In this document: positions 17,254-27,049 of the stretch, one piece after another
Layout of the letters: each line of letters starts with the position of its first letter
Position numbering within the stretch: the first letter of the stretch is position 1
Assembly: GCF_001423745.1 (NCBI RefSeq)
Contig: NZ_LMPC01000004.1
Location: forward strand, 28,006 to 92,005
Direction: 5' to 3'
From: Arthrobacter sp. Leaf337
Lineage (GTDB): Bacteria > Actinomycetota > Actinomycetes > Actinomycetales > Micrococcaceae
DNA length: 64,000 nucleotides
The notes under the pieces: model-generated
The model's database searches: none
What the model saw: only the letters and a program-made list of their open reading frames with translations
What the model was told of the DNA's origin: nothing
Translations under genes and position numbers: made by a program

Positions 17254-18153
17254 CTACTCGGCTGCGCGCAGCAACTTTACCTCTATCGAGTCAACCCGCT
17301 CGGCGAAGACCGCATTCCGGGACCACTCGGCATTGAGTCCGGACACAACTGCCTGGACACCGGCAGCATCCAGGCCGTCGGTCAGGTACAGCACGACACG
17401 GAGCTCCGGCCCCGGACCGCCGCCGGGGACAACGGCACCGCCGGCTGTTGACGACGCGACGCCGCCGCCCGGCTCGAGTTCCACGCGCCTTACCGGCGGA
17501 TAGCCTGCCGTTGCTTCCGCCATTGCGCGTGCAAGCTCCGGGTCTGCGTAGGACGGCCGCCACTCCTGCTGCTGGGCGAGAGCCCAGACGGCCGGCCGAC
17601 GGACAACGAACGTGTACTCGGAACCGGGATCCAGCACCAGGAGTTCGGCGCCTTCGGCCACCGCGGACAGTGCGGCCCTCGCGGCATACACAGCCACGGG
17701 CCGGGCCTGCGGGTGCCACGCTTCCAACGCCGTTGCCGACGTGAAGACGGGAAGGGCGGTCCGTCCGTCCGGTGCTTTCAGCGTTACGAGCGCCATGTCC
17801 GCCTGCTTATCCCCGTGAAGCGGGTCGGCGTGCGTCCCGTGGTCGCTTTCTTCGGCCAGCCGGGCAACGATCGGAACAAACACCCGGGCAGTGGCCAGGG
17901 ATGCCACCACGGCAGCCTCGTCGCCGGCAGCGGAGCGCAGGGCGTCAACCGCGGCGAGGTAACCGGCATCGGCCGTGCCGTCGTCGTCCTCGAAGTTGTG
18001 GATCTTCGCATCCTCGCCGGCGAGGCTGCGGCCGGCCCAGGGCTGGCCGGCGGAATCCGTGGCCCCGCCTGAGCCGGCAAGCGCAGCGGCGATGTGGCCG
18101 GGCAGCTGCCGGGGTGCCGGGGGTCGCTGTTCCGCTGGAGGTCGCTGATCCAT
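17254..18153 (-). CDS. SseB family protein
   Basis: A 299-residue soluble protein. Residues about 110-210 match the SseB N-terminal domain (LVTLKAPDGRTALPVFTSAT, then YAARAALSAVAEGAELLVLD and PGSEYTFVVRRPAVWAL). The first 60 residues are Pro/Ala-rich and probably disordered. In E. coli SseB is linked to enhanced serine sensitivity, but the family's biochemistry is unclear. It lies 13 nt after hisA and could be co-transcribed with the his operon. Confidence 0.87.
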   Translation of the reverse strand: MDQRPPAEQRPPAPRQLPGHIAAALAGSGGATDSAGQPWAGRSLAGEDAKIHNFEDDDGTADAGYLAAVDALRSAAGDEAAVVASLATARVFVPIVARLAEESDHGTHADPLHGDKQADMALVTLKAPDGRTALPVFTSATALEAWHPQARPVAVYAARAALSAVAEGAELLVLDPGSEYTFVVRRPAVWALAQQQEWRPSYADPELARAMAEATAGYPPVRRVELEPGGGVASSTAGGAVVPGGGPGPELRVVLYLTDGLDAAGVQAVVSGLNAEWSRNAVFAERVDSIEVKLLRAAE

Positions 18154-18166
18154 GGTGGTTGCCGGG

Positions 18167-18913
18167 CTAGCGGCGGCCTGCTACGTCAAGCGCTTCCGGC
18201 AGCGTGAAGGCACCGGCGTACAGGGCCTTGCCCACGATGGCACCTTCAACGCCCAGCGGCACGAGGGAGCGCAGCACCTTGAGGTCCTCCAGGCTGGAGA
18301 TACCGCCGGAGGCCACCACCGGCTTGCCGGTCTTCTCCACCATCTGGCGGAGCAGCTCAACGTTGGGGCCCTGCAGGGTGCCGTCCTTGGTGACGTCCGT
18401 GACCACGTAGCGGGCGCAGCCGGCTTCTTCGAGCCGTGCCAGCACGTCCCACAGGTCGCCGCCTTCCTTCGTCCAGCCGCGGCCCGCCAAAGTTGTTCCG
18501 CGGACGTCGAGCCCGACAGCGATCTTGTCGCCAAAGCGGTCGATGGCGCGTGCAGTCCACTCCGGGTTCTCAAGGGCCGCCGTGCCCAGGTTCACCCGGG
18601 CGACGCCCAGGTCCAGGGCCTTCTCGAGTGATTCGTCGTCGCGCAGGCCGCCGGACAGTTCAACGTTGATGTCCAGCCGGCCCACCACTTCGCGGAGCAG
18701 TTCGGCGTTGGAGCCGCGGCCAAAGGCTGCGTCCAGGTCCACCAGGTGTACCCACTCGGCACCCTGCTGCTGCCAGTTGAGCGCAGCTTCCAGCGGCGTG
18801 CCGTAACTCGTCTCGCTGCCGGCCTCGCCCTGGACCAGGCGGACCGCCTGGCCGTTCACGACGTCGACGGCGGGGAGCAGTTCCAGGACGGGCAGCGGCG
18901 TTTCGGTGGTCAT
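18167..18913 (-). CDS. hisA: Phosphoribosyl isomerase HisA (PriA type)
   Basis: A TIM-barrel isomerase of 248 residues that converts ProFAR to PRFAR in histidine synthesis. Catalytic Asp near the N-terminus lies in [17 protein letters not shown], and the second Asp in [15 protein letters not shown]. Phosphate-binding elements are [10 protein letters not shown] and [11 protein letters not shown]. In actinobacteria this enzyme (PriA) usually also does the TrpF step, which is inferred here from lineage. The start is MTTETP at 18913; the longer in-frame reading lacks family similarity. Confidence 0.96.
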   Translation of the reverse strand: MTTETPLPVLELLPAVDVVNGQAVRLVQGEAGSETSYGTPLEAALNWQQQGAEWVHLVDLDAAFGRGSNAELLREVVGRLDINVELSGGLRDDESLEKALDLGVARVNLGTAALENPEWTARAIDRFGDKIAVGLDVRGTTLAGRGWTKEGGDLWDVLARLEEAGCARYVVTDVTKDGTLQGPNVELLRQMVEKTGKPVVASGGISSLEDLKVLRSLVPLGVEGAIVGKALYAGAFTLPEALDVAGRR

Positions 18914-18969
18914 CTTCAGGTCCTCAGGTTGTAGTGAAGCTGTGGTGGGCAGGCAGGGTGCGGGCGCGG

Positions 18970-19128
18970 CTAGTTGGCCGGCAGGGTAAGAAGGTACGCG
19001 GCCAGCAGCGACATTCCGGCCAGAACGTAGAAAACGACCTGGGTCCAGAGCGGCTTGTGTTGCTGCCTGAAGGACAGCGCCCCGCCAACCAGCAGGCCGG
19101 CGACGCCCGTCAGGACTATCGACCACAT
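18970..19128 (-). CDS. 52-residue two-helix membrane protein in the his operon
   Basis: A short ORF from ATG 19128 to TAG 18970. It begins [20 protein letters not shown] and has a second helix [19 protein letters not shown], separated by a polar loop [10 protein letters not shown]. Both segments are long enough to span the membrane, with a positive loop between them. The ATG follows the hisH stop TAG with no gap, and hisA follows after 56 nt, so it would be translated from the his mRNA. No family is recognised. The coupled start and clean helix-loop-helix pattern argue that it is real. Confidence 0.72.
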   Translation of the reverse strand: MWSIVLTGVAGLLVGGALSFRQQHKPLWTQVVFYVLAGMSLLAAYLLTLPAN

Positions 19129-19890
19129 CTAGGCGGCCGGTCCGGTACTGGCGGGAGTGGCTGCTGTTGCTGCCGCTTTGCCGGGGCGCAGGCTGTTGAC
19201 CCAGTTGCGGAGGAGCCGGGCTCCGGCGTCGCCGGACTTTTCCGGGTGGAACTGGGTGGCGCACAGCGGCCCGTTCTCCACGGCGGCGATGAACGGTGCG
19301 CCGTGCTCGGACCAGGTGACCAGCGGGGCAGCCATGCGGGGCTGGATGACGTCGAAGTCCCAGTGCTGCACACCGTAGGAGTGGACGAAGTAGAAGCGCT
19401 CGTTTTCAACGCCCTCGAAGAGCCGGGATCCTTCCGGAACCTTCACGGTATTCCAGCCCATGTGGGGTACAACCTCGGCAGGAAGCAGTTCCACCTTGCC
19501 GGGCCACTCCCCCATGCCTTCGGCTTCGGTGCCGTGCTCGACGCCGGCCTCGAAAAGTACCTGGAGTCCCACGCAGATGCCGAGGACGGGACGGCCGCCG
19601 GCAACACGCCGGCCGATCATCCGGATGGCGTCCACTGCCTTGAGCTCGCGCATGACCGTTTCGAAGGCGCCGACGCCGGGAACCAGCAGTCCGTCGGCAT
19701 TCAGGACGTCCTCGGGCTTGGCGCTGAGGATGACTTCGGCGCCCGCACGCTCAAGCGCACGGACGGCTGAGCGGACATTGCCGGAGCCGTAGTCCAGGAC
19801 TGTGACGGTGGGTTTGCCCTCGGGTGACGCAGGCTTCGCGCTTCCGGCAGGATCCAGGATTGCCCCGTCCCGGAGGATCGGGCCGGTCAC
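19129..19890 (-). CDS. hisH: Imidazole glycerol phosphate synthase glutaminase subunit
   Basis: Class I glutamine amidotransferase that feeds ammonia to HisF. It has 253 residues, longer than usual because of about 27 N-terminal and 15 C-terminal extra residues. The core starts [15 protein letters not shown]; the nucleophile Cys is in [12 protein letters not shown] and the His-Glu pair in QFHPEKSG. The start ATG overlaps the hisB stop (ATGA). hisF is not in this window. Confidence 0.97.
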   Translation of the reverse strand: MTGPILRDGAILDPAGSAKPASPEGKPTVTVLDYGSGNVRSAVRALERAGAEVILSAKPEDVLNADGLLVPGVGAFETVMRELKAVDAIRMIGRRVAGGRPVLGICVGLQVLFEAGVEHGTEAEGMGEWPGKVELLPAEVVPHMGWNTVKVPEGSRLFEGVENERFYFVHSYGVQHWDFDVIQPRMAAPLVTWSEHGAPFIAAVENGPLCATQFHPEKSGDAGARLLRNWVNSLRPGKAAATAATPASTGPAA

Positions 19891-20513
19891 AGCGCACCCT
19901 TGGTGGAGGGGATGCCCTCTACGCGGGGGTCCGGCTCCACGGCTGCGCGCAGAGCACGCGCGAAGGCTTTGAACTGGGCTTCCACAATGTGGTGAGGGTC
20001 CCGGCCGGCGATGACGTTCATGTGCAGGCAGATGCCGGCGTGCAAGGTGATCGCCTCGAAGACGTGACGGGTCAGCGAACCGGTGAAGTGGCCGCCGATC
20101 AGGTGGTATTCCTGCCCGGCGGGCTCTCCTCCGTGCACCAGGTAGGGACGCCCGGAGACGTCAACGACGGCGTGGGCAAGGGCCTCGTCCAGGGGAACCG
20201 TGGCTTCGCCGAAACGGCGGATCCCGGCCTTGTTGCCCAGGGCGGTACGAAGCACCTCGCCAAAGGTGATGGCGACGTCCTCCACCGTATGGTGGACGTC
20301 GATGTGGATGTCACCGGTCGCCTTGACGGTCATGTCGATGAGCGAGTGCTTGCACAATGCGGTCAGCATGTGGTCGTAGAACGGAACCGAGGTGCTGATG
20401 TCCGAGATGCCCGTGCCATCAAGGTTGATCTCGACGAGCACGGACGATTCGCTCGTGGAACGCTCCATGCGTGCGGTCCGGGCCTCGGCAGCAATGGATC
20501 CGGTGGTGCTCAT
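19887..20513 (-). CDS. hisB: Imidazoleglycerol-phosphate dehydratase
   Basis: The 208-residue monofunctional dehydratase of histidine synthesis. Metal-binding repeats are visible as [17 protein letters not shown] and [13 protein letters not shown] in the first half and [16 protein letters not shown] plus [15 protein letters not shown] in the second. It overlaps hisH by 4 nt and follows hisC by 88 nt. Confidence 0.98.
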   Translation of the reverse strand: MSTTGSIAAEARTARMERSTSESSVLVEINLDGTGISDISTSVPFYDHMLTALCKHSLIDMTVKATGDIHIDVHHTVEDVAITFGEVLRTALGNKAGIRRFGEATVPLDEALAHAVVDVSGRPYLVHGGEPAGQEYHLIGGHFTGSLTRHVFEAITLHAGICLHMNVIAGRDPHHIVEAQFKAFARALRAAVEPDPRVEGIPSTKGAL

Positions 20514-20601
20514 GTGTTGTGTCCTTTGGATGTAAGGAGAAATACCGTCGGGGTGGAAGTCTGGGAACTGGTTCCCTGGGGAACCGGGGTCTGACTCCAG
20601 T

Positions 20602-21720
20602 TTAGGCCGGGACGCTGGGCTGCCCGGTCAGGATCAGTTCCAGGGCTTCCAGGAAGGCTGTGGTTTCCGTCTCAGTGCCTGCCGTGACGCGCAGGTGGCC
20701 GGGGATTCCGACATCGCGGATCAGGACGCCGGCGTCGAGCAATCCCTGCCATACTCCGCGGGGGTCCTCGAGGCCGCCAAAGAAGACGTAGTTCGAGTCG
20801 GATGCGGCGGGCTTGAGTCCCATCCGGGTTAGCTCCGTGACGATCCGGTCGCGCTGCCGCTTGATGTCTTCGACGTCGGCCATGAGGGCCTCGCGGTGTG
20901 TCAGGGCGGCCAGGCCGGTCGCCTGAGTGATGGCGGACAGGTGGTACGGCAGCCGAACGAGCCGCAGTGCGTCCGTAACCTCGGGGGCGGCCGCCATGTA
21001 GCCGAGCCTTGCACCGGCCAAGGCAAAGGCCTTGCTCATGGTCCGGGACACGATCAGGCGCTCACGGCCCGGCAGGAGAGTGAGGGCGCTGGGCGTGCCG
21101 TCGTGCGCAAACTCGTGGTACGCCTCATCGACGATCACGACGGTCTGGCTGGCCTCGCCCGCGGCATAGACGGCTTCGACCACATCCAGTCCCAGGCCCG
21201 TGCCGGTGGGGTTGTTCGGTGAACACAGGAAAACGATGTTGGGCTGGAGTTCCCGGACCTGACGGGCCGCCGACTCCGCACTGAGGCCATAGTCGTCCGC
21301 ACGCTGGCCAACGATGTAACCCGTATCGGTGCCGCTGGCCAGCAAGGGGTACATGGAATACGTGGGCGGGAACCCGAGGGCGGTACGCCCCGGCCCGCCA
21401 AACGCCTGCAGTATCTGCTGCAGCACTTCATTGGACCCGTTGGCGGCCCAGATATTCTCAGCGGCCAGGCCGTGGCCAAGGTACTCCGCCAGCCGCTCAC
21501 GCAGTTCGGTGAACTCCCGGTCCGGGTAGCGGTTCAGTCCCGCCGCGGCAGCGGTCACAGCCTCGGAGATGGCGGCGAGGACGTCGGCCGGAACGCCATG
21601 GGTGTTTTCGTTGACGTTGAGCAGGATGGGAACATCCAGCTGCGGCGCACCGTACGGGCTCAGGCCCCGAAGGTTGGTCCGGAGGGGAAGTCGGTTCAGT
21701 CGCTCTAGCTGGTCAGTCAC
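20602..21720 (-). CDS. hisC: Histidinol-phosphate aminotransferase
   Basis: PLP-dependent class I/II aminotransferase of 372 residues that makes histidinol phosphate. The PLP lysine lies in [16 protein letters not shown], the substrate loop in [10 protein letters not shown], and [16 protein letters not shown] is the usual HisC segment. The start is GTG 21720, with TAAACT 6 nt upstream and no Shine-Dalgarno sequence, so the operon begins with a leaderless gene. Order is hisC-hisB-hisH-small ORF-hisA. Confidence 0.97.
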   Translation of the reverse strand: MTDQLERLNRLPLRTNLRGLSPYGAPQLDVPILLNVNENTHGVPADVLAAISEAVTAAAAGLNRYPDREFTELRERLAEYLGHGLAAENIWAANGSNEVLQQILQAFGGPGRTALGFPPTYSMYPLLASGTDTGYIVGQRADDYGLSAESAARQVRELQPNIVFLCSPNNPTGTGLGLDVVEAVYAAGEASQTVVIVDEAYHEFAHDGTPSALTLLPGRERLIVSRTMSKAFALAGARLGYMAAAPEVTDALRLVRLPYHLSAITQATGLAALTHREALMADVEDIKRQRDRIVTELTRMGLKPAASDSNYVFFGGLEDPRGVWQGLLDAGVLIRDVGIPGHLRVTAGTETETTAFLEALELILTGQPSVPA

Positions 21721-21726
21721 TTCAAC

Positions 21727-21732
21727 AGTTTA
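21727..21732 (-). promoter_or_regulatory. -10 element of the his operon
   Basis: TAAACT on the minus strand ends 6 nt before the hisC GTG at 21720. Confidence 0.5.
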
Positions 21733-21797
21733 AGTGAGGGTGGCCGGGCCGCCGAAACTGTGACGCCGCCGGCCGGCCGGGAGCAGGTTTTGGCGCC

Positions 21798-22256
21798 CTA
21801 GTTTGAGGGGACAAAGATCTGCTGGCCCGGCATGACCCTGCCGCCGTCGAGGTTGTTGAGCTGGACGATGTCGGCCACGACATCCCGGGGGTCGCGTTCG
21901 GGGGCCACGGATCCTGCGATCTCCCAGAGGGACTGCCCCGGCTGGACCGTCACCGACACGGTGGGGGTCAAGGACAGCTCGGACGCGGAATCCGCCGCCT
22001 TCGCCGGCGAGTTCAGGAACCCGGCGAGCGAGATCAGCAGCACGGACAGCAGGATCAGCGGAATCCCGACGAGGACGATGCGCCCGCGGCGGGTCAGTCG
22101 GAGGGGCGGCTGCGAGGACCTGGCCTTCGCCGTCCTAGCGGCCGGACGTTCCTCCCAGTTGAAGCCTTGCATGGGAGATTCCGCGCCGTGGTGCCCCAAA
22201 CCCTGCTTGGCCGAACCATCATGACGCGAACCGTGAAAAGCGCTTGTAACTGACAT
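21798..22256 (-). CDS. LysM protein, YneA/DivS/Rv2719c-like division inhibitor candidate
   Basis: A 152-residue protein with a cytoplasmic N-terminus of about 65 residues, one membrane helix (RIVLVGIPLILLSVLLISLAG), and an outside LysM domain (VTVQPGQSLWEIAGSVAP to PGQQIFVPSN) that binds peptidoglycan. It is divergent from lexA across a spacer with LexA boxes. That layout is shared by Bacillus YneA, Corynebacterium DivS and M. tuberculosis Rv2719c, which block division during the SOS response. Function here is inferred from layout and domains. ATG 22256 has AGGAGG 9 nt upstream; an in-frame start further up would run into the operators. Confidence 0.88.
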   Translation of the reverse strand: MSVTSAFHGSRHDGSAKQGLGHHGAESPMQGFNWEERPAARTAKARSSQPPLRLTRRGRIVLVGIPLILLSVLLISLAGFLNSPAKAADSASELSLTPTVSVTVQPGQSLWEIAGSVAPERDPRDVVADIVQLNNLDGGRVMPGQQIFVPSN

Positions 22257-22358
22257 GAACTGAGCCCTCCTGGACCTGACTGTGCTGCCCGCTGTGTTCC
22301 TGAAGCTGACGTCCGCCCGTTCCGGTTTTCGAACATAGAACCGAAAGAACTTCACTAC

Positions 22359-22374
22359 TAGAACACATATTCGA
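22359..22374. promoter_or_regulatory. LexA box 1 in the lexA/LysM spacer
   Basis: TAGAACACATATTCGA differs at two positions from TCGAACACATGTTCGA, the mycobacterial-type SOS box. It is 103 nt from the LysM gene start and probably controls that gene. Confidence 0.8.
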
Positions 22375-22425
22375 ACTTTACTGGTTCTGTTCTAGCACTT
22401 ATTAACGAACATTGTCGAGACTCAC

Positions 22426-22441
22426 TAGAACAAATGTTTGA
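22426..22441. promoter_or_regulatory. LexA box 2 at the lexA promoter
   Basis: TAGAACAAATGTTTGA is a 13 of 16 match to the same palindrome. Its last bases overlap the -35 element TTGAAA of lexA, as expected for autorepression. Confidence 0.75.
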
Positions 22442-22466
22442 AAAACCTGTGGGGCTGGCCTACGTT
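22438..22466 (+). promoter_or_regulatory. lexA promoter
   Basis: TTGAAA (22438-22443), 17 nt, then TACGTT (22461-22466). The transcript would have a leader of about 110 nt before the ATG at 22583. The rest of the 326-nt spacer (22257-22582) holds an extra half-palindrome TCGAACATAG at 22329 and no gene. Confidence 0.65.
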
Positions 22467-22582
22467 TGAGCTACAGAACAACCACTTCTGCAGTTGATCA
22501 GCAGGGTCTGACATTTTCAGACCGGAAGTTCCCGGCACCTGCAGCGACGGAGGCCGGGGAGAACGGAAAGGCGTTGGCGAAC

Positions 22583-23332
22583 ATGGCAGCACAAGCCACC
22601 GGCGGCAGGGCTACGCAGCGGAGCCAGCAGTCATCACCGAAGCCGAAGGGCCTCACAGTACGTCAGAAGAAAATTCTGGAAACGATCCAGCGCTCCGTCA
22701 ACGACAACGGCTACCCGCCGTCCATGCGTGAAATCGGCGACACCGTGGGACTGGCCAGCCTGTCCAGCGTCACCCACCAGCTCTCGCAGCTTGAGAAGCT
22801 GGGCTACCTCCGCCGCGATCCCAAGCGGCCGCGTGCCATGGAGGTCCTGATGCCGCTGACCCTGGACGAGGGGACAGCCAAAATCACCGGCGTGGAAAAG
22901 CCTGCCAAGCTGCGCACAGTAGGCGGATTGGCTGTTTCCGAACTTGCCACGGCAACGGATACGGCCATGGTCCCCCTTGTCGGGCGGATCGCTGCCGGCG
23001 GGCCGATCCTGGCTGACCAGGTCGTCGAGGACCTCATGCCGCTGCCACGGCAGCTGGTGGGCCACGGTGAGCTTTTCATGCTGAAGGTGTCCGGCGATTC
23101 CATGATCGACGCAGCGATCTGCGACGGTGACTGGGTTGTGGTGCGCCAGCAGAGCGACGCCGCCAACGGCGACATCGTTGCCGCCCTCCTCGATGATGAA
23201 GCAACGGTCAAAACGTTCCGCCAGCGGGACGGCCACACCTGGTTGCTGCCGCAGAACACGCAGTACGAGCCCATCCTGGGCGACCACGCAACCATCATGG
23301 GCAAGGTCGTCTCAGTCCTTCGCTCGCTTTAG
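22583..23332 (+). CDS. lexA: LexA repressor
   Basis: SOS repressor with self-cleavage. The winged helix domain covers about residues 25-90 ([16 protein letters not shown], then [20 protein letters not shown]). The peptidase S24 domain has the Ala-Gly cleavage site in GRIAAGGPI, catalytic Ser in GDSMIDA and Lys in EATVKTF. I chose ATG 22583 because known actinobacterial LexA proteins begin near there. The frame is open back to a TTG at 22466, but that lies in the -10 element. The exact start is less certain than the gene. Confidence 0.96.
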   Translation: MAAQATGGRATQRSQQSSPKPKGLTVRQKKILETIQRSVNDNGYPPSMREIGDTVGLASLSSVTHQLSQLEKLGYLRRDPKRPRAMEVLMPLTLDEGTAKITGVEKPAKLRTVGGLAVSELATATDTAMVPLVGRIAAGGPILADQVVEDLMPLPRQLVGHGELFMLKVSGDSMIDAAICDGDWVVVRQQSDAANGDIVAALLDDEATVKTFRQRDGHTWLLPQNTQYEPILGDHATIMGKVVSVLRSL

Positions 23333-23415
23333 CAGCCCGCCGTAGCCGCCGCCGGTCACCCGGCGCCGGCTCGAACCCCATCAGGCGGCTCGAGCCCGTC
23401 AGGGGCCCCGCCCCG

Positions 23416-25488
23416 TCAGGCAGAAGCGGCCTCCGCCGGAGCCTTGGCCAGCCGGCTCAGCGCAGCCACAGCGATCGCAGGATCTGTGGTGGGCCAGAAC
23501 GGTGGCAGGGCAGCACGGAGGAAGCCTCCGTATCGTTCCGTGGACAGCCGGGAGTCGAGGACGGCCACAACACCCTTGTCGCCCGTGGAGCGGATCAGCC
23601 GGCCGGCACCCTGGGCAAGCCGGATCGCGGCGTGCGTGGCCGAAACCGACATAAAGCCGTTGCCGCCCGCCTGGGCCACGGCCCGGGACCGTGCCGTCAT
23701 CAGCGGATCATCCGGCCGCGGGAACGGAATCCGGTCGATGACCACCAGCCGGCATGACCCGCCGGGAACGTCAACGCCCTGCCAGAGGGACATGGTGCCG
23801 AAAAGGCAGGTATCCGGTTCGTCGGCAAACTGCCGCACCAGCGCGGTCATGGTCGATTCGCCCTGGCATAGGATGCTGACATCCAGGCGCGGGCGCATGG
23901 CTTCTGCCGCTTCCTCGGCGGCCCGCCGCGACGAAAAGAGGCACAGTGCCCCGCCGCCCGAGGCCCTGATCAGCTTCTCGAGCTCGTCGAGTGCTTCAGG
24001 CGACGTCCCGCGGCCGGGCTTCGGCAGATGGCTGGCGACGTAGAGGATTCCCTGCTTGGGATAGTCAAACGGGGATCCGACGTCCACTCCGGTCCAGCTG
24101 GGTGCGCCTTGTCCCACGAGCCCGAGCCCGCCGGCGGCCGGTTCGAAGGCCGATCCTATGGCGAGGGTGGCAGAGGTCAGGATCACCGTATGGCCGGCAA
24201 AGAGACCGTCTCGGAGCTTTCCAGCCACACTCAGCGGTGCAATGTTGATCAGGGCAGGCGCGGCATCGTCCGGCTGCGAGTAGCCCTGCTGCGGGTCGAA
24301 GGTGCTGTTCCGCGAAAACCAGACCACTTCGCGGTTTTCCTGTGCGGCAATCAGCCGTTCGCAGAGCTCAAGGATGACCATCAGGCGTGACCGCGCGAGC
24401 TGGCGTCCGCCGTCGGCCGTGTTGGCACTGTCCCCCTTGGAGTCGGAAAGGGCCGCGCGGCAGGCTTCCCGCAACTGGTCCACACAGTCGAGTTGTTCAT
24501 CGTTGAGGCCGTTGGGCAGCAGGCCGCTGGGGACTCCGGCGATGGCCAGCTCAAGGTTGGCGGCCGCGTTGTTGAGCGCATCAACAGTGATCCCGGTGTT
24601 TTTGCGGGCGCCCGAGGCGGCGGCATGGACCATGGCCACGGATAACTGGCCGGAGACGGCTCCCGTCACGCGGTCCTGGAGCTCGTGCGCCTCGTCAACC
24701 ACCACGACGTCGTACTCCGGCAGCACGGCCAGGCCCTCGAAGGCGCTGACAGCCAGCATTGCATGGTTGGTGACCACAACGTCGGCCTCGGCTGCGTCAT
24801 GCCGGGCAAGTTCACTGAAGCACTCGGCAGCCATGGGACATTTCTGCGCTCCCAGGCATTCCATCGACGTGACGGACACCTGCCGCCAGGCGCGGTCCGT
24901 CACACCGGGCATCAGTTCGTCCCGGTCCCCCGTGGCGGTCTTCTCCGCCCATTCGCGGAGCCTGACCACTTCCTTGCCCAGCTGCGACGCCGGACCGCCC
25001 AGGGAGGCGGCGAAGTGCGGGACGCTGGTGTCCTCCCCCAGGGAGAAGAGCTGGCCCTCTGACGGCTCCTCGGAGGGGAACCCGCCGTCGAGCTTGTGCC
25101 GGCAGACGTAGTTGGCCCGGCCCTTGACGAGGGCCACCTTGACGGGACGCTCCAAGGCGGGAGTGATGGTTTCCAGCAGCCGCGGAAGATCCCTGCCCAC
25201 GATCTGGGTCTGCAGGGCCAAGGTAGCTGTGGACACCAGGGTGGGTTTCTCGCTGACCTGTGAATGGGCGATCAGCGGAATCAGGTACGCGAGCGACTTT
25301 CCGGTGCCGGTTCCGGCCTGGACCAGCAGGTGGTCGCCGCTGTCTATGGCGCGTGCCACCTGCCGGGCCATCTCGTGCTGGCCATCGCGGCTCTGTCCGC
25401 CCATGCCGGACACCGCCCGGTCGAGCAGTTCAATGACGAACTGCTCGCCGGCGGAGCCGCTGGTTTCTCCGGCCCCGGGATCAGACAT
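23416..25488 (-). CDS. XPD/DinG-type ATP-dependent DNA helicase
   Basis: Superfamily 2 helicase of 690 residues. Walker A is QAGTGTGKSLAY near residue 58 and the DEAH box is VVVDEAHELQD. Four cysteines for an iron-sulfur cluster are visible: one in NYVCRHKL and three in ECLGAQKCPMAAEC. Motif VI is QGAGRLIRS near residue 620. Such enzymes unwind 5'-3' and clear R-loops or G-quadruplexes. The start overlaps the end of hflX by 8 nt, so the two are coupled. No LexA box of its own is seen. Confidence 0.95.
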   Translation of the reverse strand: MSDPGAGETSGSAGEQFVIELLDRAVSGMGGQSRDGQHEMARQVARAIDSGDHLLVQAGTGTGKSLAYLIPLIAHSQVSEKPTLVSTATLALQTQIVGRDLPRLLETITPALERPVKVALVKGRANYVCRHKLDGGFPSEEPSEGQLFSLGEDTSVPHFAASLGGPASQLGKEVVRLREWAEKTATGDRDELMPGVTDRAWRQVSVTSMECLGAQKCPMAAECFSELARHDAAEADVVVTNHAMLAVSAFEGLAVLPEYDVVVVDEAHELQDRVTGAVSGQLSVAMVHAAASGARKNTGITVDALNNAAANLELAIAGVPSGLLPNGLNDEQLDCVDQLREACRAALSDSKGDSANTADGGRQLARSRLMVILELCERLIAAQENREVVWFSRNSTFDPQQGYSQPDDAAPALINIAPLSVAGKLRDGLFAGHTVILTSATLAIGSAFEPAAGGLGLVGQGAPSWTGVDVGSPFDYPKQGILYVASHLPKPGRGTSPEALDELEKLIRASGGGALCLFSSRRAAEEAAEAMRPRLDVSILCQGESTMTALVRQFADEPDTCLFGTMSLWQGVDVPGGSCRLVVIDRIPFPRPDDPLMTARSRAVAQAGGNGFMSVSATHAAIRLAQGAGRLIRSTGDKGVVAVLDSRLSTERYGGFLRAALPPFWPTTDPAIAVAALSRLAKAPAEAASA

Positions 25489-27049
25489 TGCTGATGAAGG
25501 ATTCCAGTTCAGCGGCGAGCCCTTCGCGCACCATGACCAGGGCGCGTGTGCCCTGCTCTTCATGGTCCAGGCGAAGGATTTCGGCGTCCGTTTCGTGGAG
25601 CTTGCTGATCAAGTCACCGCGGTTGTACGGGATCAGCAGTTCCATCTTGACGCTGGGCCGCGGAATGGATTCGCTGATCGCCTTCAGGAGCTCGGCGATG
25701 CCCTGCCCGGTGCGCGCGGACACCACCACGTGGCGGGGTTCCCGCTGCTTTAGGCGTTCCACCACGAACGGATCCGCGGCGTCGGCCTTGTTCAGCACGA
25801 TGATCTCGGGCACCTTGCGGGCGTCCACTTCGCTGAACACTGCCCGGACCGCGGCGATCTGGCCTTCCGGATCGGGATGCGAGACGTCCACCACGTGCAG
25901 GATGAGGTCCGAATCGGCCACTTCCTCCAGGGTGGAACGGAAGGCTTCCACCAGTTGGGTCGGCAGGGACCGGACGAAGCCCACGGTATCGGCCAGGGTG
26001 TAGCCCAGGCCGTCTGCCGTTTCCGCCTTGCGGACGGTGGGATCCAGGGTGGCGAACAGGGCGTTCTCCACCAGGACGCCGGCGTCGGTCAGCCGGTTCA
26101 GGAGCGAGGACTTTCCGGCGTTTGTGTACCCTGCGATGGCTACGGACGGCACGGAATTACGACGGCGGTTGGCCCGCTTGGTCTCCCGTGCCGGCTTCAT
26201 CGCGGCGATTTCACGCCGCAGCTTGGCCATCCTGGTGCGGATCCGGCGACGGTCCAGTTCGATCTTGGTTTCGCCGGGACCACGGGAACCCATGCCGGCA
26301 CCTGCGCCGCCCACCTGGCCGCCGGCCTGGCGGGACATGGATTCGCCCCAGCCGCGCAGGCGCGGGAGCAGGTATTCAAGCTGCGCCAGCTCCACCTGGG
26401 CCTTGCCTTCACGGCTCTTGGCGTGCTGGGCGAAGATGTCCAGGATCAGGGCCGTGCGGTCGATGACCTTGACCTTCACGATGTCCTCGAGTCCGCGCCG
26501 CTGTGAAGGTGCCAGCTCGGCATCCACCACCACGGTGTCCGCACCGGTGGACATGACGATGTCCTTGAGCTCCTGGGCCTTGCCGGAGCCGAGGAACGTG
26601 CCGGGGTCGGGCTTGGCACGGCGCTGGACAATGCCGTCCAGAACTTCCGAGCCCGCAGTTTCCGCCAGGGCGGCAAGTTCGCGGAGGGAATTCTCGGCGT
26701 CCGCAAGCGTGCCTTCTGTCCACAGGCCGGCGAGGACAACACGTTCGAGGCGCAACTGCCGGTATTCAACTTCGGTGACGTCTTCGAGTTCGGTGGACAG
26801 GCCGGCCGTACGGCGCAGGGCCCGGCGTTCCTCAAGGTCCTGCTGGTCACCGTCGAAGATGCTGTGTTCGCTGTCCTGGCGGGATATCGCCTGTGCCGAT
26901 CCCAAAACTCCGCGCGAATTTTCCGATGCGGGGTGGGCGGCACGTGCCGGGACATCCTTGGACAGAATCCGGTCGATGACGGCCTGGATTTCCTCAGGAC
27001 TCATGTCCTGGGAGGCTGCATCTGATCCGGTGTTGGGCTGGTTGGTCAT
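25481..27049 (-). CDS. hflX: GTPase HflX, ribosome rescue factor
   Basis: HflX binds the 50S subunit and splits stalled ribosomes in stress. It has 522 residues. The HflX N-terminal domain is at about 95-270 (LAGLWTEGTLADAENSLREL, FLGSGKAQELK), then a glycine-rich linker (GGQVGGAGAGMGSRGPGETK). The G domain has G1 GYTNAGKSS, G3 DTVGF and G4 NKAD. I chose ATG 27049 since AAAGGAG lies 6 nt upstream. An in-frame ATG at 27139 would add 30 residues and overlaps a small upstream ORF (ATGA). Confidence 0.96.
   Translation of the reverse strand: MTNQPNTGSDAASQDMSPEEIQAVIDRILSKDVPARAAHPASENSRGVLGSAQAISRQDSEHSIFDGDQQDLEERRALRRTAGLSTELEDVTEVEYRQLRLERVVLAGLWTEGTLADAENSLRELAALAETAGSEVLDGIVQRRAKPDPGTFLGSGKAQELKDIVMSTGADTVVVDAELAPSQRRGLEDIVKVKVIDRTALILDIFAQHAKSREGKAQVELAQLEYLLPRLRGWGESMSRQAGGQVGGAGAGMGSRGPGETKIELDRRRIRTRMAKLRREIAAMKPARETKRANRRRNSVPSVAIAGYTNAGKSSLLNRLTDAGVLVENALFATLDPTVRKAETADGLGYTLADTVGFVRSLPTQLVEAFRSTLEEVADSDLILHVVDVSHPDPEGQIAAVRAVFSEVDARKVPEIIVLNKADAADPFVVERLKQREPRHVVVSARTGQGIAELLKAISESIPRPSVKMELLIPYNRGDLISKLHETDAEILRLDHEEQGTRALVMVREGLAAELESFISNV

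Noticed and set aside
22329..22344. Third LexA box TCGAACATAGAACCGA
   Set aside because: Only one half-site fits; the other half has three mismatches.
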